Source of the DNA: Dehalococcoidia bacterium
GTDB taxonomy: Bacteria; Chloroflexota; Dehalococcoidia; E44-bin15
DNA: 64,000 nucleotides
Assembly: GCA_041649635.1 (NCBI GenBank)
Contig: JBAZMV010000003.1
Location: 62,001-126,000, forward strand
Direction: 5' to 3'
The notes under the pieces were generated by a model, which did not search any database, was not told the DNA's origin, and saw only the letters and a program-made list of their open reading frames with translations. The position numbers were made by a program, and so were the translations under genes. Below are positions 18,357-26,164 of this stretch, piece after piece. Each line of letters begins with the position of its first letter. Position 1 is the stretch's first letter.

Positions 18357-19989
18357 TACCTTCACGCCTTTCCAGACTCTCCTTCAGCCTCCGTCCGGCC
18401 TCATCGGTTTTTCCCTCGCGAATAAGCGCCAGCAGCGCATCGATATCAAGCGCATTGCGCCAGTCGTCGCCGGTGACATCGGCCCCGCCCCGCCGCAACT
18501 CGGAGCGCGCCCGCCCCGCCAGCGCCAGCAGCGCGGCATACTCGTCCCCAAACTCGGCCTCAAGCCTCTCCCTGATGCGCCGCGCCAGCGCCGGGCTCGC
18601 GCCGCCCGTTGATACCGCTATGCTCAGATCGCCGCGCCGCAGGTGCGACGGCACAATGAAATTGGAAAGCTCCGGCACATCGACGACATTGACCAGCACG
18701 CCGAGCTTCTCCGCCTCCGCCGCCGCTCGACGGTTGACATCGGCATCATCCGTGGCCGCTATAATCACGAACGCCCCGGCCAGGTCGCCATCGGCATACG
18801 GCCTCTTCGCCGCTATTATTTTGTCCGACGCAAATAAATCCTCGAGCCCGGCGCACAACTCGGGGCTTATGACCTGCACGATGGCATCGTGCTCCAGCAG
18901 CGTATTGACCTTGCGCAGCGCCACCTCGCCGCCGCCCAAGACCACGCAGCGCTTTCCGTCTATATCAAGCGATATCGGATAGTAATGTTTGGGCAGTTGA
19001 TGCGCCGCAAAGGGACGGTATTTGACACGTTCCTTTTTGAATTCGCGCGTCGTGGGAAGAACCTCGTACTGCTTGATGCCGGTTCCCTCCGCTATCTTTT
19101 TGATGATATCGCGGCACTCGCGATGGGTCTTGGCATGTATCATCGTGTACAGGTTGTATTGCCATTTATCATGGTTCACCCGCTCGTAGCAATGGCTCAC
19201 CTCATCGATGGCGGACATCTTGCGCCCGGCCTTCTCCACCAGCTCGGGCGGCACCTGCCAGCAGACCATGGCGTTGGCGGTGAATCCGGCCTTGCCGTGC
19301 CTAACCGCGGCGTTGTAGCGCTTGATGACCCCGTTTTGCTTTAAATGACGGCATATCGACAGGAACTCATCCTCGCTGAAACCGGCATGCCTGGCCATGA
19401 CTTCGAACGGCCTCGATACAACCGGCAGGTCGCGCTGTAATTCGACGATGACCGCCCAGTCGCTCACGGTCAGCGCCGCCGCTTCGCGCTCCTCCGGCTC
19501 CTTATCCTCGCGCGGAAGTCCGCGGCCTTCCATATCAAAGAAGGCCCTGGCCTTGAAGCGCCTCAGCGTGGGCAGGTCCATTATCGCCTCCGGTTCGATT
19601 TCAACGCTCAGCGCCTGCAGAACCTCCCCGCGGTCAACGTTTTCGGGAAGGGTCAGCGTGAACCACAGGTTATAATGATGCTTGCGCTGGTAGTTGTGGC
19701 TCACCCCCGGAAGCGCGTTTACGGCGCGCGCCGCTTCTTCGATACTGTCATACGGTACGCTGACGGCGACAAGAGTGCTGGCGTAGCCCAGCCTCTGCGC
19801 GTTGAATATGGGGCTGACCGTCCTTAATATCCGGGTCGACTTCAGCCGTCTCACCCGCTCGATGGTCTCCTGCTCGCTGATGCCTAAGACGTTTGCAATC
19901 GCCGAGAACGGCTCCCTGCGCAGGGGTATCTCCCTCTGAAGCAGGTTGAGGAGCCTTCTATCTATACTATCCAGCTTCTCACTCTTCAT
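18343..19989 (-). CDS. siroheme decarboxylase (AhbA-AhbB) fused to precorrin-2 dehydrogenase (Met8/SirC)
   Basis: A 548-residue three-part fusion. Residues 1-160 and about 172-330 are two AsnC/Lrp-like halves equivalent to AhbA and AhbB, which decarboxylate siroheme to 12,18-didecarboxysiroheme; each keeps a histidine-rich segment (QRKHHYN near 101-107; VNHDKWQYN near 271-279), and the second ends in the LPTTREFKK signature. Residues 335-548 are a Met8-like precorrin-2 dehydrogenase (VLGGGEVALRK at 350-360) that makes sirohydrochlorin and perhaps inserts iron. In well-known organisms these are separate genes. The ATG at 19989 is chosen eight bases after the ahbD stop; an ATG at 20013 is possible. 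Confidence 0.88.
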   Translation of the reverse strand: MKSEKLDSIDRRLLNLLQREIPLRREPFSAIANVLGISEQETIERVRRLKSTRILRTVSPIFNAQRLGYASTLVAVSVPYDSIEEAARAVNALPGVSHNYQRKHHYNLWFTLTLPENVDRGEVLQALSVEIEPEAIMDLPTLRRFKARAFFDMEGRGLPREDKEPEEREAAALTVSDWAVIVELQRDLPVVSRPFEVMARHAGFSEDEFLSICRHLKQNGVIKRYNAAVRHGKAGFTANAMVCWQVPPELVEKAGRKMSAIDEVSHCYERVNHDKWQYNLYTMIHAKTHRECRDIIKKIAEGTGIKQYEVLPTTREFKKERVKYRPFAAHQLPKHYYPISLDIDGKRCVVLGGGEVALRKVNTLLEHDAIVQVISPELCAGLEDLFASDKIIAAKRPYADGDLAGAFVIIAATDDADVNRRAAAEAEKLGVLVNVVDVPELSNFIVPSHLRRGDLSIAVSTGGASPALARRIRERLEAEFGDEYAALLALAGRARSELRRGGADVTGDDWRNALDIDALLALIREGKTDEAGRRLKESLERREGNERG

Positions 19990-19996
19990 AAAATGT

Positions 19997-21181
19997 TTAT
20001 ACCTTTTCAGCATGCGCCGCGCGCGCGGCGCCGGGTTGATATATGCAATACGGCTCCTCGCTGAGATAATCGCCCGTGGCCTCGTAGGCGCGGGCGCGGC
20101 AACCGCCGCACGGACGGCGGAACTCGCATGCGCCGCACTTGCCCTTGAGGTTCGATAGGTCGCGCAGCTTGTTGAATACTGGGGAATCCGACCAGATGGA
20201 GGCGAAATCCTGCCTGCGGATGTTTCCGGCCTCCACGTCGAGGTAGCCGCACCCCTGAACGTGGCCGATGTGAGATATGAAACAAAAACCGGTGCCGGCA
20301 AGACACCCGCGCGAAAGAGAATCGAGCGCATGATGGCCCTTAGGCGATATCGAAGAAGCCTCAGCCATCTTCCCCTTTCGTAAAGGGGGATTGAGGGGGA
20401 TTCCCGTAGAGACGCAATACCTTGCGTCTCCTTCATTCGACCCCACGCCCTGCCCCTTGCGCCGCTGCATGACAATGCGCATGTAGTGCGGCGCGTCGGT
20501 CGGTTTAAACTGTATCCTGTCACCCAGCTCTTCCTGCTTATCGTATATCCAGTTAAGTATGCGCTCGTGCTCCTCAGGCGAGAGCACAAGGTCAGCCAGT
20601 TCCCTGCCCCGCCCCGTCGGCACCAGCATGAACGGGTGGAAGGCAACCGCTCCAAGTTCAAGTGCCAGATCGAGCAGATCACCGATAAGCGCAGCGTTCT
20701 TTTTAGTGATAGTGCTATTTATCTGTATATCGATGCCGGCCCGCTGCGCCCGCCCGATGCCATCGATAGCCGTATCGAAGGCACCCGCTCTGCCCCGAAA
20801 TTCGTCCTGTAATTCGGCATCCGGGAAGTCGATGCTTATACCGACGCGCGATACCGGCACCTGCTTCAGTTTGCGGGCGATATCGTCGTCGATCAGCGTG
20901 CCGTTGGTTCCCAGCACCACGCGAAAGCCCCGCTCCGTTGCGTACCTTCCTATATCAAAGACGTCCGGGCGGCATAAAGGTTCCCCCCCCGTGAGTATCA
21001 ATATCGGCTTCCCCACCACGGCAATCCGGTCGATGAGAGCGTAACACTCCTCCGTGCTCAGCTCTCCGCTGTAGTCGACATCCTGCGCCGAGGCGCGGCA
21101 ATGGGCGCAGGACAGGTTGCAGCGCCGCGTTATCTCCCACGCCACCAGCCTCAGTTTCGGTTCGATGATCGAGTTATTCAC
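19997..21181 (-). CDS. ahbD: AhbD-like radical SAM heme synthase
   Basis: A 394-residue radical SAM/SPASM protein that should oxidatively decarboxylate iron-coproporphyrin III to heme b. The SAM cluster motif is C21-x3-C25-x2-C28. C-terminal cysteines from C293 to C379 form the auxiliary cluster region, with a GGCRARAYEATGDYL segment typical of the AhbD/NirJ group. Residues about 246-287 are an unusual insertion whose core (251-270) is encoded by a dispersed intergenic repeat. It starts with GTG and overlaps ahbC by eight bases. The distinction from AhbC rests on remembered family signatures. Confidence 0.85.
   Translation of the reverse strand: MNNSIIEPKLRLVAWEITRRCNLSCAHCRASAQDVDYSGELSTEECYALIDRIAVVGKPILILTGGEPLCRPDVFDIGRYATERGFRVVLGTNGTLIDDDIARKLKQVPVSRVGISIDFPDAELQDEFRGRAGAFDTAIDGIGRAQRAGIDIQINSTITKKNAALIGDLLDLALELGAVAFHPFMLVPTGRGRELADLVLSPEEHERILNWIYDKQEELGDRIQFKPTDAPHYMRIVMQRRKGQGVGSNEGDARYCVSTGIPLNPPLRKGKMAEASSISPKGHHALDSLSRGCLAGTGFCFISHIGHVQGCGYLDVEAGNIRRQDFASIWSDSPVFNKLRDLSNLKGKCGACEFRRPCGGCRARAYEATGDYLSEEPYCIYQPGAARAAHAEKV
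20372..20431. repeat. dispersed repeat inserted in-frame in ahbD
   Basis: About 60 bases with the R4 unit CCCCTTTCGTAAAGGGGGA, an adjacent GAGGGGGATT and an R1-like palindrome (GAGACGCAA facing TTGCGTCTC). The same R4 unit lies in the gap at 30060-30093. Here it is read as protein and contributes NPPLRKG to AhbD without breaking the frame. Confidence 0.75.
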
Positions 21182-22343
21182 AGCGACTGCGCTCTACAAT
21201 TCCTATTTCCTCATCGCTCAGATAGCATGCCGGGTCATCGGCCCAGACGTCGCCGTGTACGGCCTCAGCCCGCGAACGCAGGTTGCCGTTGCAGATATCG
21301 ATATAGCGGCATTTCGCGCAGCGGCCTTTGAGTATCGACTTGCGGCGCTTGAGTCCCGCCATCAGCGGATGCGACGTATCGAGCCATATCTCGCCGAACG
21401 TTCGCTCCTTAACATTACCGAACGTGATGCCGCTCCAGAACTGGTCCGGGTGCACATTACCAAGTGCATCCACAGCGCCGATGAGCACGCCGGAGTTGTT
21501 GCCGCCGTTGCTGCGCAGCAAATCGAGGGCTTTATCAGCCCATCCCCGGTCGCTCTTCAGCAGTTTCAAATATAGATACACCCCGTCGGCATGGTTGCCC
21601 ACGGTGAGCACTTCTTTGCGCAAACCGCGACGGTAGAAATCGACGGTGCGCTCGCAGATGAGGTCGACGACGCGCCGCGTCTCATCGTGCGACAGGTCGC
21701 TGTCGATGAGGGTACTGCCGCGGCCGGAGTACGCCAGGTGATAGAAACAGACGCGGTCGATACCCTCCCGCTCGACGAGGTCCAGGATGGAGCTAACCTC
21801 GCTACAGTTCTCTTTTGTCAGCGTCATGCGCAGCGAGACCCGCTGCCCGGCGGCCTTGCAGTTGCGGATGCCCTCAAGCGCCGCCTCATACGCGCCGTCC
21901 ATGCCGCGAAAACGGTCGTTTATTTCTCCGACGCCGTCCAGGCTGATGCCCACCTCGCGGAAGCCGATGGACTTGATTTCAGATGCGGCGTCGGGCGTTA
22001 TCAGCGTGCCGTTGGTCGATACCACCACGCCCAGGCCAACATCGACGGCGTATCGGGCCAGCTCGAAGAAATCGTCTCGTAAAAACGGCTCGCCGCCGGA
22101 GAACAGCAGCACCGGTACGCCGAAATCGGCTAGCTGCCGGATGAAAACCTTGCCTTCGTCGGTATTCATTGAGGAATCGGCGTCGCGCGAATCGGCGCTG
22201 GAGTAACAGTGGATACATCTGAGATTACATCGCGTTGTGCAGTTCCAGACGACGATGGGCTTGCCTTTATGCCCGCCGTCGCGATAGCGCAGGTGATCGC
22301 CGGGCCCGACCTCGTCGCAGAGAAGGCGCGAGATAGAGAGCAT
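21174..22343 (-). CDS. ahbC: AhbC-like radical SAM 12,18-didecarboxysiroheme deacetylase
   Basis: A 389-residue radical SAM/SPASM protein expected to remove the two acetate side chains of 12,18-didecarboxysiroheme, giving iron-coproporphyrin III. The SAM cluster cysteines are C39-x3-C43-x2-C46 inside CNLRCIHCYS. LLFSGGEPFLR and VGISLDGVGE are characteristic stretches. C-terminal cysteines around 341-375 would hold auxiliary clusters. It starts two bases after the regulator gene and overlaps ahbD by eight bases, so all three are co-transcribed. Confidence 0.87.
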   Translation of the reverse strand: MLSISRLLCDEVGPGDHLRYRDGGHKGKPIVVWNCTTRCNLRCIHCYSSADSRDADSSMNTDEGKVFIRQLADFGVPVLLFSGGEPFLRDDFFELARYAVDVGLGVVVSTNGTLITPDAASEIKSIGFREVGISLDGVGEINDRFRGMDGAYEAALEGIRNCKAAGQRVSLRMTLTKENCSEVSSILDLVEREGIDRVCFYHLAYSGRGSTLIDSDLSHDETRRVVDLICERTVDFYRRGLRKEVLTVGNHADGVYLYLKLLKSDRGWADKALDLLRSNGGNNSGVLIGAVDALGNVHPDQFWSGITFGNVKERTFGEIWLDTSHPLMAGLKRRKSILKGRCAKCRYIDICNGNLRSRAEAVHGDVWADDPACYLSDEEIGIVERSRCE

Positions 22344-22345
22344 GG

Positions 22346-22996
22346 CTAACCCCTACCCCCGCGCTGCCTGCTCTGGTGCGCCTCCACCAGCGAAAGCAGG
22401 AACTCGTCCGTTATCTGCGTCACCAGCGGCACGGCGTCCGCCGCCTGCCCGCGCAGCACGCCCTCCCGCTTCACGATATCGCTGGCCACCTGTATCAAAG
22501 GAGAACGGTGCAGGATGAAAGCCTCGATGGCATCGGTGAGAGATACGTTTATATCTGCCAGGTACTCCCCGAATTGCCTCCCGACCTCCCTGGCCGACCG
22601 CATCGTCTCTTCGCGGCCTTTCTTATCGGTTAGATACTCCACGGCCAGCCCGTATACCGCGCCACCCAGCCCCCTGAGCCGCGCTTTGGACTCATCGCTG
22701 AGGCCGCCGTACCAGTGCGTCTCGGCCATGCGCTCGCGGGCCTGCTGTATCTTGTGCAGCGGCTCGGAGCCCATCTGCGCCAGCATGTCCTTGTTGGTGA
22801 ATACGCGGCTCTGCGCGGCGATGAAAGCTCGCAGCTCTGATTCGACGTAACGGCGGTGCCCGCCGGGCGTGACGAAGGCCTTTATCCTGCCCTCATCCGT
22901 CCAGTTCCTTAAAGTCGCCTCGCTCACGCCGAGGAGCTTGCACGCCTGGCCGATGGTGAGCAGGCTCTGTCCGGTGTTAGATTCTCCCTGAGTCAT
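22346..22996 (-). CDS. MerR-type HTH regulator heading the heme operon
   Basis: A 216-residue protein with an N-terminal MerR/excisionase-type helix-turn-helix (LTIGQACKLLGVSEATLRNW, then TPGGHRRY) and a helical C-terminal region of about 130 residues that I do not recognise. It is the first gene of the heme operon, two bases before ahbC, and so probably controls it, perhaps in response to a tetrapyrrole or metal (inference). The ATG at 22996 is used; an upstream TTG at 23008 would add four residues. A promoter with two TAGATTT repeats lies upstream. Confidence 0.75.
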   Translation of the reverse strand: MTQGESNTGQSLLTIGQACKLLGVSEATLRNWTDEGRIKAFVTPGGHRRYVESELRAFIAAQSRVFTNKDMLAQMGSEPLHKIQQARERMAETHWYGGLSDESKARLRGLGGAVYGLAVEYLTDKKGREETMRSAREVGRQFGEYLADINVSLTDAIEAFILHRSPLIQVASDIVKREGVLRGQAADAVPLVTQITDEFLLSLVEAHQSRQRGGRG

Positions 22997-23065
22997 GCGA
23001 CAATCCAAGCTAGGGCTGGCACGGTAAATCTATAAAAATCTACAAATTCTGCCAAAACCTGCACC

Positions 23066-23094
23066 ATGTTATCACAGTAGGAAACGGAGGTCAA
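23066..23094 (-). promoter_or_regulatory. predicted promoter of the heme operon
   Basis: On the minus strand TTGACC (23089-23094) and TAACAT (23066-23071) are separated by 17 bases, a good sigma-70-type promoter. The transcript leader (23027-23045) carries two direct copies of TAGATTT ten bases apart, a candidate binding site for the MerR-like regulator. Confidence 0.5.
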
Positions 23095-23171
23095 CGAGGG
23101 AGGTTGTGGTAGGTTAACCTCTCGGTTACCCTATATTACATATACTATTTACCCAAATAGACTTAGTGTGA

Positions 23172-23200
23172 TTGACAACCGCCAATAAACCTAGTAGTAT
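23172..23200 (+). promoter_or_regulatory. near-consensus promoter of the riboswitch operon
   Basis: A perfect TTGACA (23172-23177) and TAGTAT (23195-23200) are separated by exactly 17 bases. Transcription would start near 23207, about 20 bases before the riboswitch, so the aptamer is the first folded element of the leader. Confidence 0.7.
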
Positions 23201-23224
23201 AAAAAAACCTGTCGAGAGCTACAT

Positions 23225-23316
23225 GCGTAAAAAGCAAACCACGAGAAATCATGGGACGCAAAGCCACAGGTCCAAAGCTTTTATATGAGCAATGATAGCT
23301 GGGTTACAGAAGCGCT
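23225..23316 (+). promoter_or_regulatory. GEMM-I cyclic-dinucleotide riboswitch, A20 variant
   Basis: The sequence contains the GEMM-I core elements in order: GCAAACC (23234-23240), a hairpin capped by a GAAA tetraloop, GGGACGCAAAGCC (23253-23265), a receptor-side GGTCCAAAG, and GGGTTAC (23301-23307) closed by outer GCG/CGC pairing. The base equivalent to G20 of the Vibrio Vc2 aptamer, which contacts one guanine of c-di-GMP, is A here (23233). That change is known to shift preference toward 3',3'-cGAMP, so the ligand could be c-di-GMP, cGAMP or both. A terminator hairpin follows at once. Confidence 0.85.
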
Positions 23317-23333
23317 AAGCGATTTTTGTATGT

Positions 23334-23366
23334 AAACCTTCCTCCTTAAAAAAGGGGAGGGTTTTA
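23334..23366 (+). terminator. expression-platform terminator of the riboswitch
   Basis: AAACC plus TTCCTCCTT (23334-23347) pairs with AAGGGGAGG plus GTTTT (23352-23365) around an A-rich loop, followed by ATTTG. The hairpin ends 50 bases before the first gene and is placed to be controlled by the aptamer. Whether ligand turns the operon on or off cannot be read directly. Confidence 0.65.
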
Positions 23367-23415
23367 TTTGTGTTTATAGGTCTTAGTTACAACTGCTTCG
23401 TGATGAGAGGTAAAC

Positions 23416-24045
23416 ATGACTAGTGATGTAGAAATTATATCCAGTGGAATACGAGCCAGGTTAGAGCATTCCGATATTAATGTTCCAGTATTAACAAAGG
23501 AATATTTCGATGAGCTTCTTGGTACGCCAGTATTGTATTACCAGGTTTCTGAAGGCGAATTCAAGATGGTGAATCCGAGATCTGCATGCGAGCTATCACT
23601 TGAAAATGACAAGGTTGAAATAAAAGACCTCAGCGGTAAAGCTCCGAATAAGAAGTCTAAGTCCCTTGATATTATTTATCAATTTATCGGCCATCTATCC
23701 TATCCAATAAAATCGTACTGTTTCACTTATGAATTCATTTTCAAAGGCGACAAGACTTTAAGGCCAGACGAGTGGATTGCAAGTAAATTAATTAAAAAAA
23801 CGGAGATAAAAGAACAACTGGGTAATGACATATCTTCTACAGAAGTTATTTTGCGCTTTCAACGGGATAACGTATTTTGGAACATTAAGTTTGGCGGATA
23901 TGATTCCCAAAAAGGGGACTCAATTCGAGTGAGGTTTCATATTCATACCGATGCTGTCCAACTACCTGTAAAAGAAACATTGGCTATTGAATTCACATCT
24001 GCATTTGCAGAGGCTCTAAAGTATATCGAATCGTTTAATAAATAG
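23416..24045 (+). CDS. hypothetical protein, first gene of the riboswitch operon
   Basis: A 209-residue protein with no recognised domain, signal peptide or membrane segment. It alternates predicted strands and short helices, with a strand-rich centre (about 95-180) and a helical C-terminus. Coding GC is visibly lower than in most of the window and A/T-ending codons dominate, as in the next two genes, suggesting horizontal acquisition. GAGAGG precedes the ATG. As the gene nearest the riboswitch it is the most directly controlled. I cannot assign a function. Confidence 0.7.
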   Translation: MTSDVEIISSGIRARLEHSDINVPVLTKEYFDELLGTPVLYYQVSEGEFKMVNPRSACELSLENDKVEIKDLSGKAPNKKSKSLDIIYQFIGHLSYPIKSYCFTYEFIFKGDKTLRPDEWIASKLIKKTEIKEQLGNDISSTEVILRFQRDNVFWNIKFGGYDSQKGDSIRVRFHIHTDAVQLPVKETLAIEFTSAFAEALKYIESFNK

Positions 24046-24078
24046 CCGCGTGAAAAAGTATTTTGGGGGGATTGTGAA

Positions 24079-24771
24079 ATGGTTAGTTCGCAAACAAGGG
24101 AATCGGAGCCTTTCGCTAAAGACCTGGAGGCGAACATTACGATTGGGCATAAAACCCCTATTTTTACACGGCCTGAAGTTGGAGTAAGATTAGTGCTCCC
24201 CAGAAAACATGGGGCGACTCATATTGATGAGGCAAAAGCTATCAAACCCCGTGTACGATGGTTACGAAGAGAGGACAGACTATATGCCCAACTTTTTAGC
24301 AATGCAGCGATAGAGATTAATTTATTCCCAAAAGTTGCTTTCCCACCTGACGATACAATACGCAGCGAGGAGATATCAGAAAGGCAAATAATATTGCTTC
24401 ACTTTATGAACAAGCTACTGGCAGATGGAATAAATCTTGATGAACGTATTCTGCAACGATTTGTATATCTGCAAATTAAAATAAAACAGGAATACAAGGC
24501 ATTTAAACTTTTCTACGGGAAATTCAAGAGAACTTCATATGGACCTTTTAATGAAGATCTTTGGAGAGAAGTCGTTCAACTACGTAATCAAGGATTAATA
24601 AGCGTGCAAAATGGTGTAATTGCGCTGACTGGGAAAGCTAATGAACTGCTTAATACCAGACTAGTTGATAAACACCAAATGTACTGGAGTGGTCATAGGT
24701 GCACATTACATCAAGTATATCCTTTAGAACAGATGCTGAGAATCGACATAGGTTCATACTTACCTGAATAG
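24079..24771 (+). CDS. hypothetical protein with a possible winged-helix C-terminus
   Basis: A 230-residue AT-rich gene, 33 bases after the previous one. The C-terminal half contains YGKFKRTSYGPFNED (about 144-158) followed by VVQLRNQGLI and a short beta pair, an outline like winged-helix or Panacea/SocA-type domains. That resemblance is weak and from memory. The N-terminal 80 residues are strand-rich and unrecognised. Position between the hypothetical gene and the dNTPase suggests a regulator or specificity partner in a three-gene system (inference). Confidence 0.65.
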   Translation: MVSSQTRESEPFAKDLEANITIGHKTPIFTRPEVGVRLVLPRKHGATHIDEAKAIKPRVRWLRREDRLYAQLFSNAAIEINLFPKVAFPPDDTIRSEEISERQIILLHFMNKLLADGINLDERILQRFVYLQIKIKQEYKAFKLFYGKFKRTSYGPFNEDLWREVVQLRNQGLISVQNGVIALTGKANELLNTRLVDKHQMYWSGHRCTLHQVYPLEQMLRIDIGSYLPE

Positions 24772-24809
24772 CTGTTTAATAGTAATTCCCTACAAAGGGC
24801 GAGTAATTT

Positions 24810-25973
24810 ATGCCAGCACTTAGAACTGTTGAACGTATATATAAGTGCGAAATATGTGGTGAAGCTGGGTTGCTTAGTGGATATGCAACCCACAGTAAAG
24901 AAGCATTGCGACTAAATCCTGATAAAGATGGCGAACATAAATACCGAACAAAGTTCGCTCGCGACCGCGATAAAATTCTATACACAGATTCCTTTAGACG
25001 TCTTGTGCATAAAAGCCAAATATTCGTCTCTGGTGATCCCTCCAAGTGCATAACTCGGTTAACTCATACTCTTAGAGTTGCGCAAGTTGCACAAACAATC
25101 GCAAGAGCACTCAGGCTGAATGAAGAATTAGCCATAGCTATCGCCATGGGCCATGATATCGGACATCCACCATACGGTCATTTAGGGGAAAATGCTCTGA
25201 GAGAGTTAATGATCAATGACAATGGGTTTGAGCATAATGAAGAGAGTGTATGGATATTGGCTCTCTTTGAAAAACTAAATCTGACCAGCGTGACATTGGA
25301 AGGCATTCTTAAACATACTAAGTTTAATTATAATGAGTATCAAGACAACGAGAGGAAAGACCCTTTCTTAAAGTGCACGTTTCCCGGCTGTACAGATTCA
25401 ATCAATTTTAACTACTTTGGATCTAAGGGCTCTGACGGACGAGTCATATTTAAACACCCGTCTTCAATAGAAGGCCAAGTTGTAGATTTAGCTGACGAAA
25501 TAGCATACATCGCACATGATCTGGTCGATCTACGTAAGATGAAGGTAGTAGAAGACAATGAGTTCCCTGAAAGCTGGAAAAAACAATTCGGGCTTACAGA
25601 TATACAGCGTAATGTAACCGATAGGTTTATTACTGCAGCAATTGACCATAATGCAAAGTTTCTTGATGCACAACCAAATTCTGAAAAGGAGATTATAGAA
25701 CACCCTCCAGACCTATCAACCATGGTAAGTGAGATTAAGGATTGGGAAAAGAATATTTTCAACGAGAAATTAAAAGAACAAAAGAAATATGCGGACGATA
25801 GGATTTACAAGTTATTTTCTTATTTCACAAAGAAGCCACATGAACTCAAGAAATATCACCCTAATTACTACGAAAAAATCAATGAGTACTGCAATGGTGC
25901 TGAGCTTGTGTGCCATTGTATCGCCACTATGACAGATATTGAAGTCGACAAAATATTCGTTGAAATATCTTAA
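24810..25973 (+). CDS. dGTPase-like HD-domain dNTP triphosphohydrolase
   Basis: A 387-residue HD-superfamily enzyme of the dGTPase type, which splits dNTPs into nucleoside and triphosphate. Family features are RDRDKILYTDSFRRL (51-65), the first metal histidine H86 in LTHTLRVAQ, HD at 115-116 in GHDIGHPPYGH, and D229 in VVDLADEIAY. An added N-terminal C-x2-C (C13, C16) and an insert with C189 and C194 could form a zinc site. dGTPases deplete dNTPs during phage infection in known defence systems. The AT-rich composition and position after a cyclic-dinucleotide riboswitch suggest such a role here, but housekeeping dNTP control is possible. Confidence 0.88.
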   Translation: MPALRTVERIYKCEICGEAGLLSGYATHSKEALRLNPDKDGEHKYRTKFARDRDKILYTDSFRRLVHKSQIFVSGDPSKCITRLTHTLRVAQVAQTIARALRLNEELAIAIAMGHDIGHPPYGHLGENALRELMINDNGFEHNEESVWILALFEKLNLTSVTLEGILKHTKFNYNEYQDNERKDPFLKCTFPGCTDSINFNYFGSKGSDGRVIFKHPSSIEGQVVDLADEIAYIAHDLVDLRKMKVVEDNEFPESWKKQFGLTDIQRNVTDRFITAAIDHNAKFLDAQPNSEKEIIEHPPDLSTMVSEIKDWEKNIFNEKLKEQKKYADDRIYKLFSYFTKKPHELKKYHPNYYEKINEYCNGAELVCHCIATMTDIEVDKIFVEIS

Positions 25974-26164
25974 GACTAGAGACTAAATTTAATTTACAAT
26001 GCATCACTGTATCATACTTAATCATACATCTAATAATCCAATTTGACATGCTACAGTACACTCGGTTGGACTAGTGATTACCCACACCCTCACAAACAGG
26101 TTGACTCGACACAAGAATTTCTATACAATAACAACTCCAGTACATTCATACAAAGGAGGTACTT

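Noticed and set aside
23416..24771. Classical toxin-antitoxin pair
   Set aside because: Neither product has a recognisable toxin fold, both are long for such a pair, and they are co-transcribed with a dNTPase behind a riboswitch.
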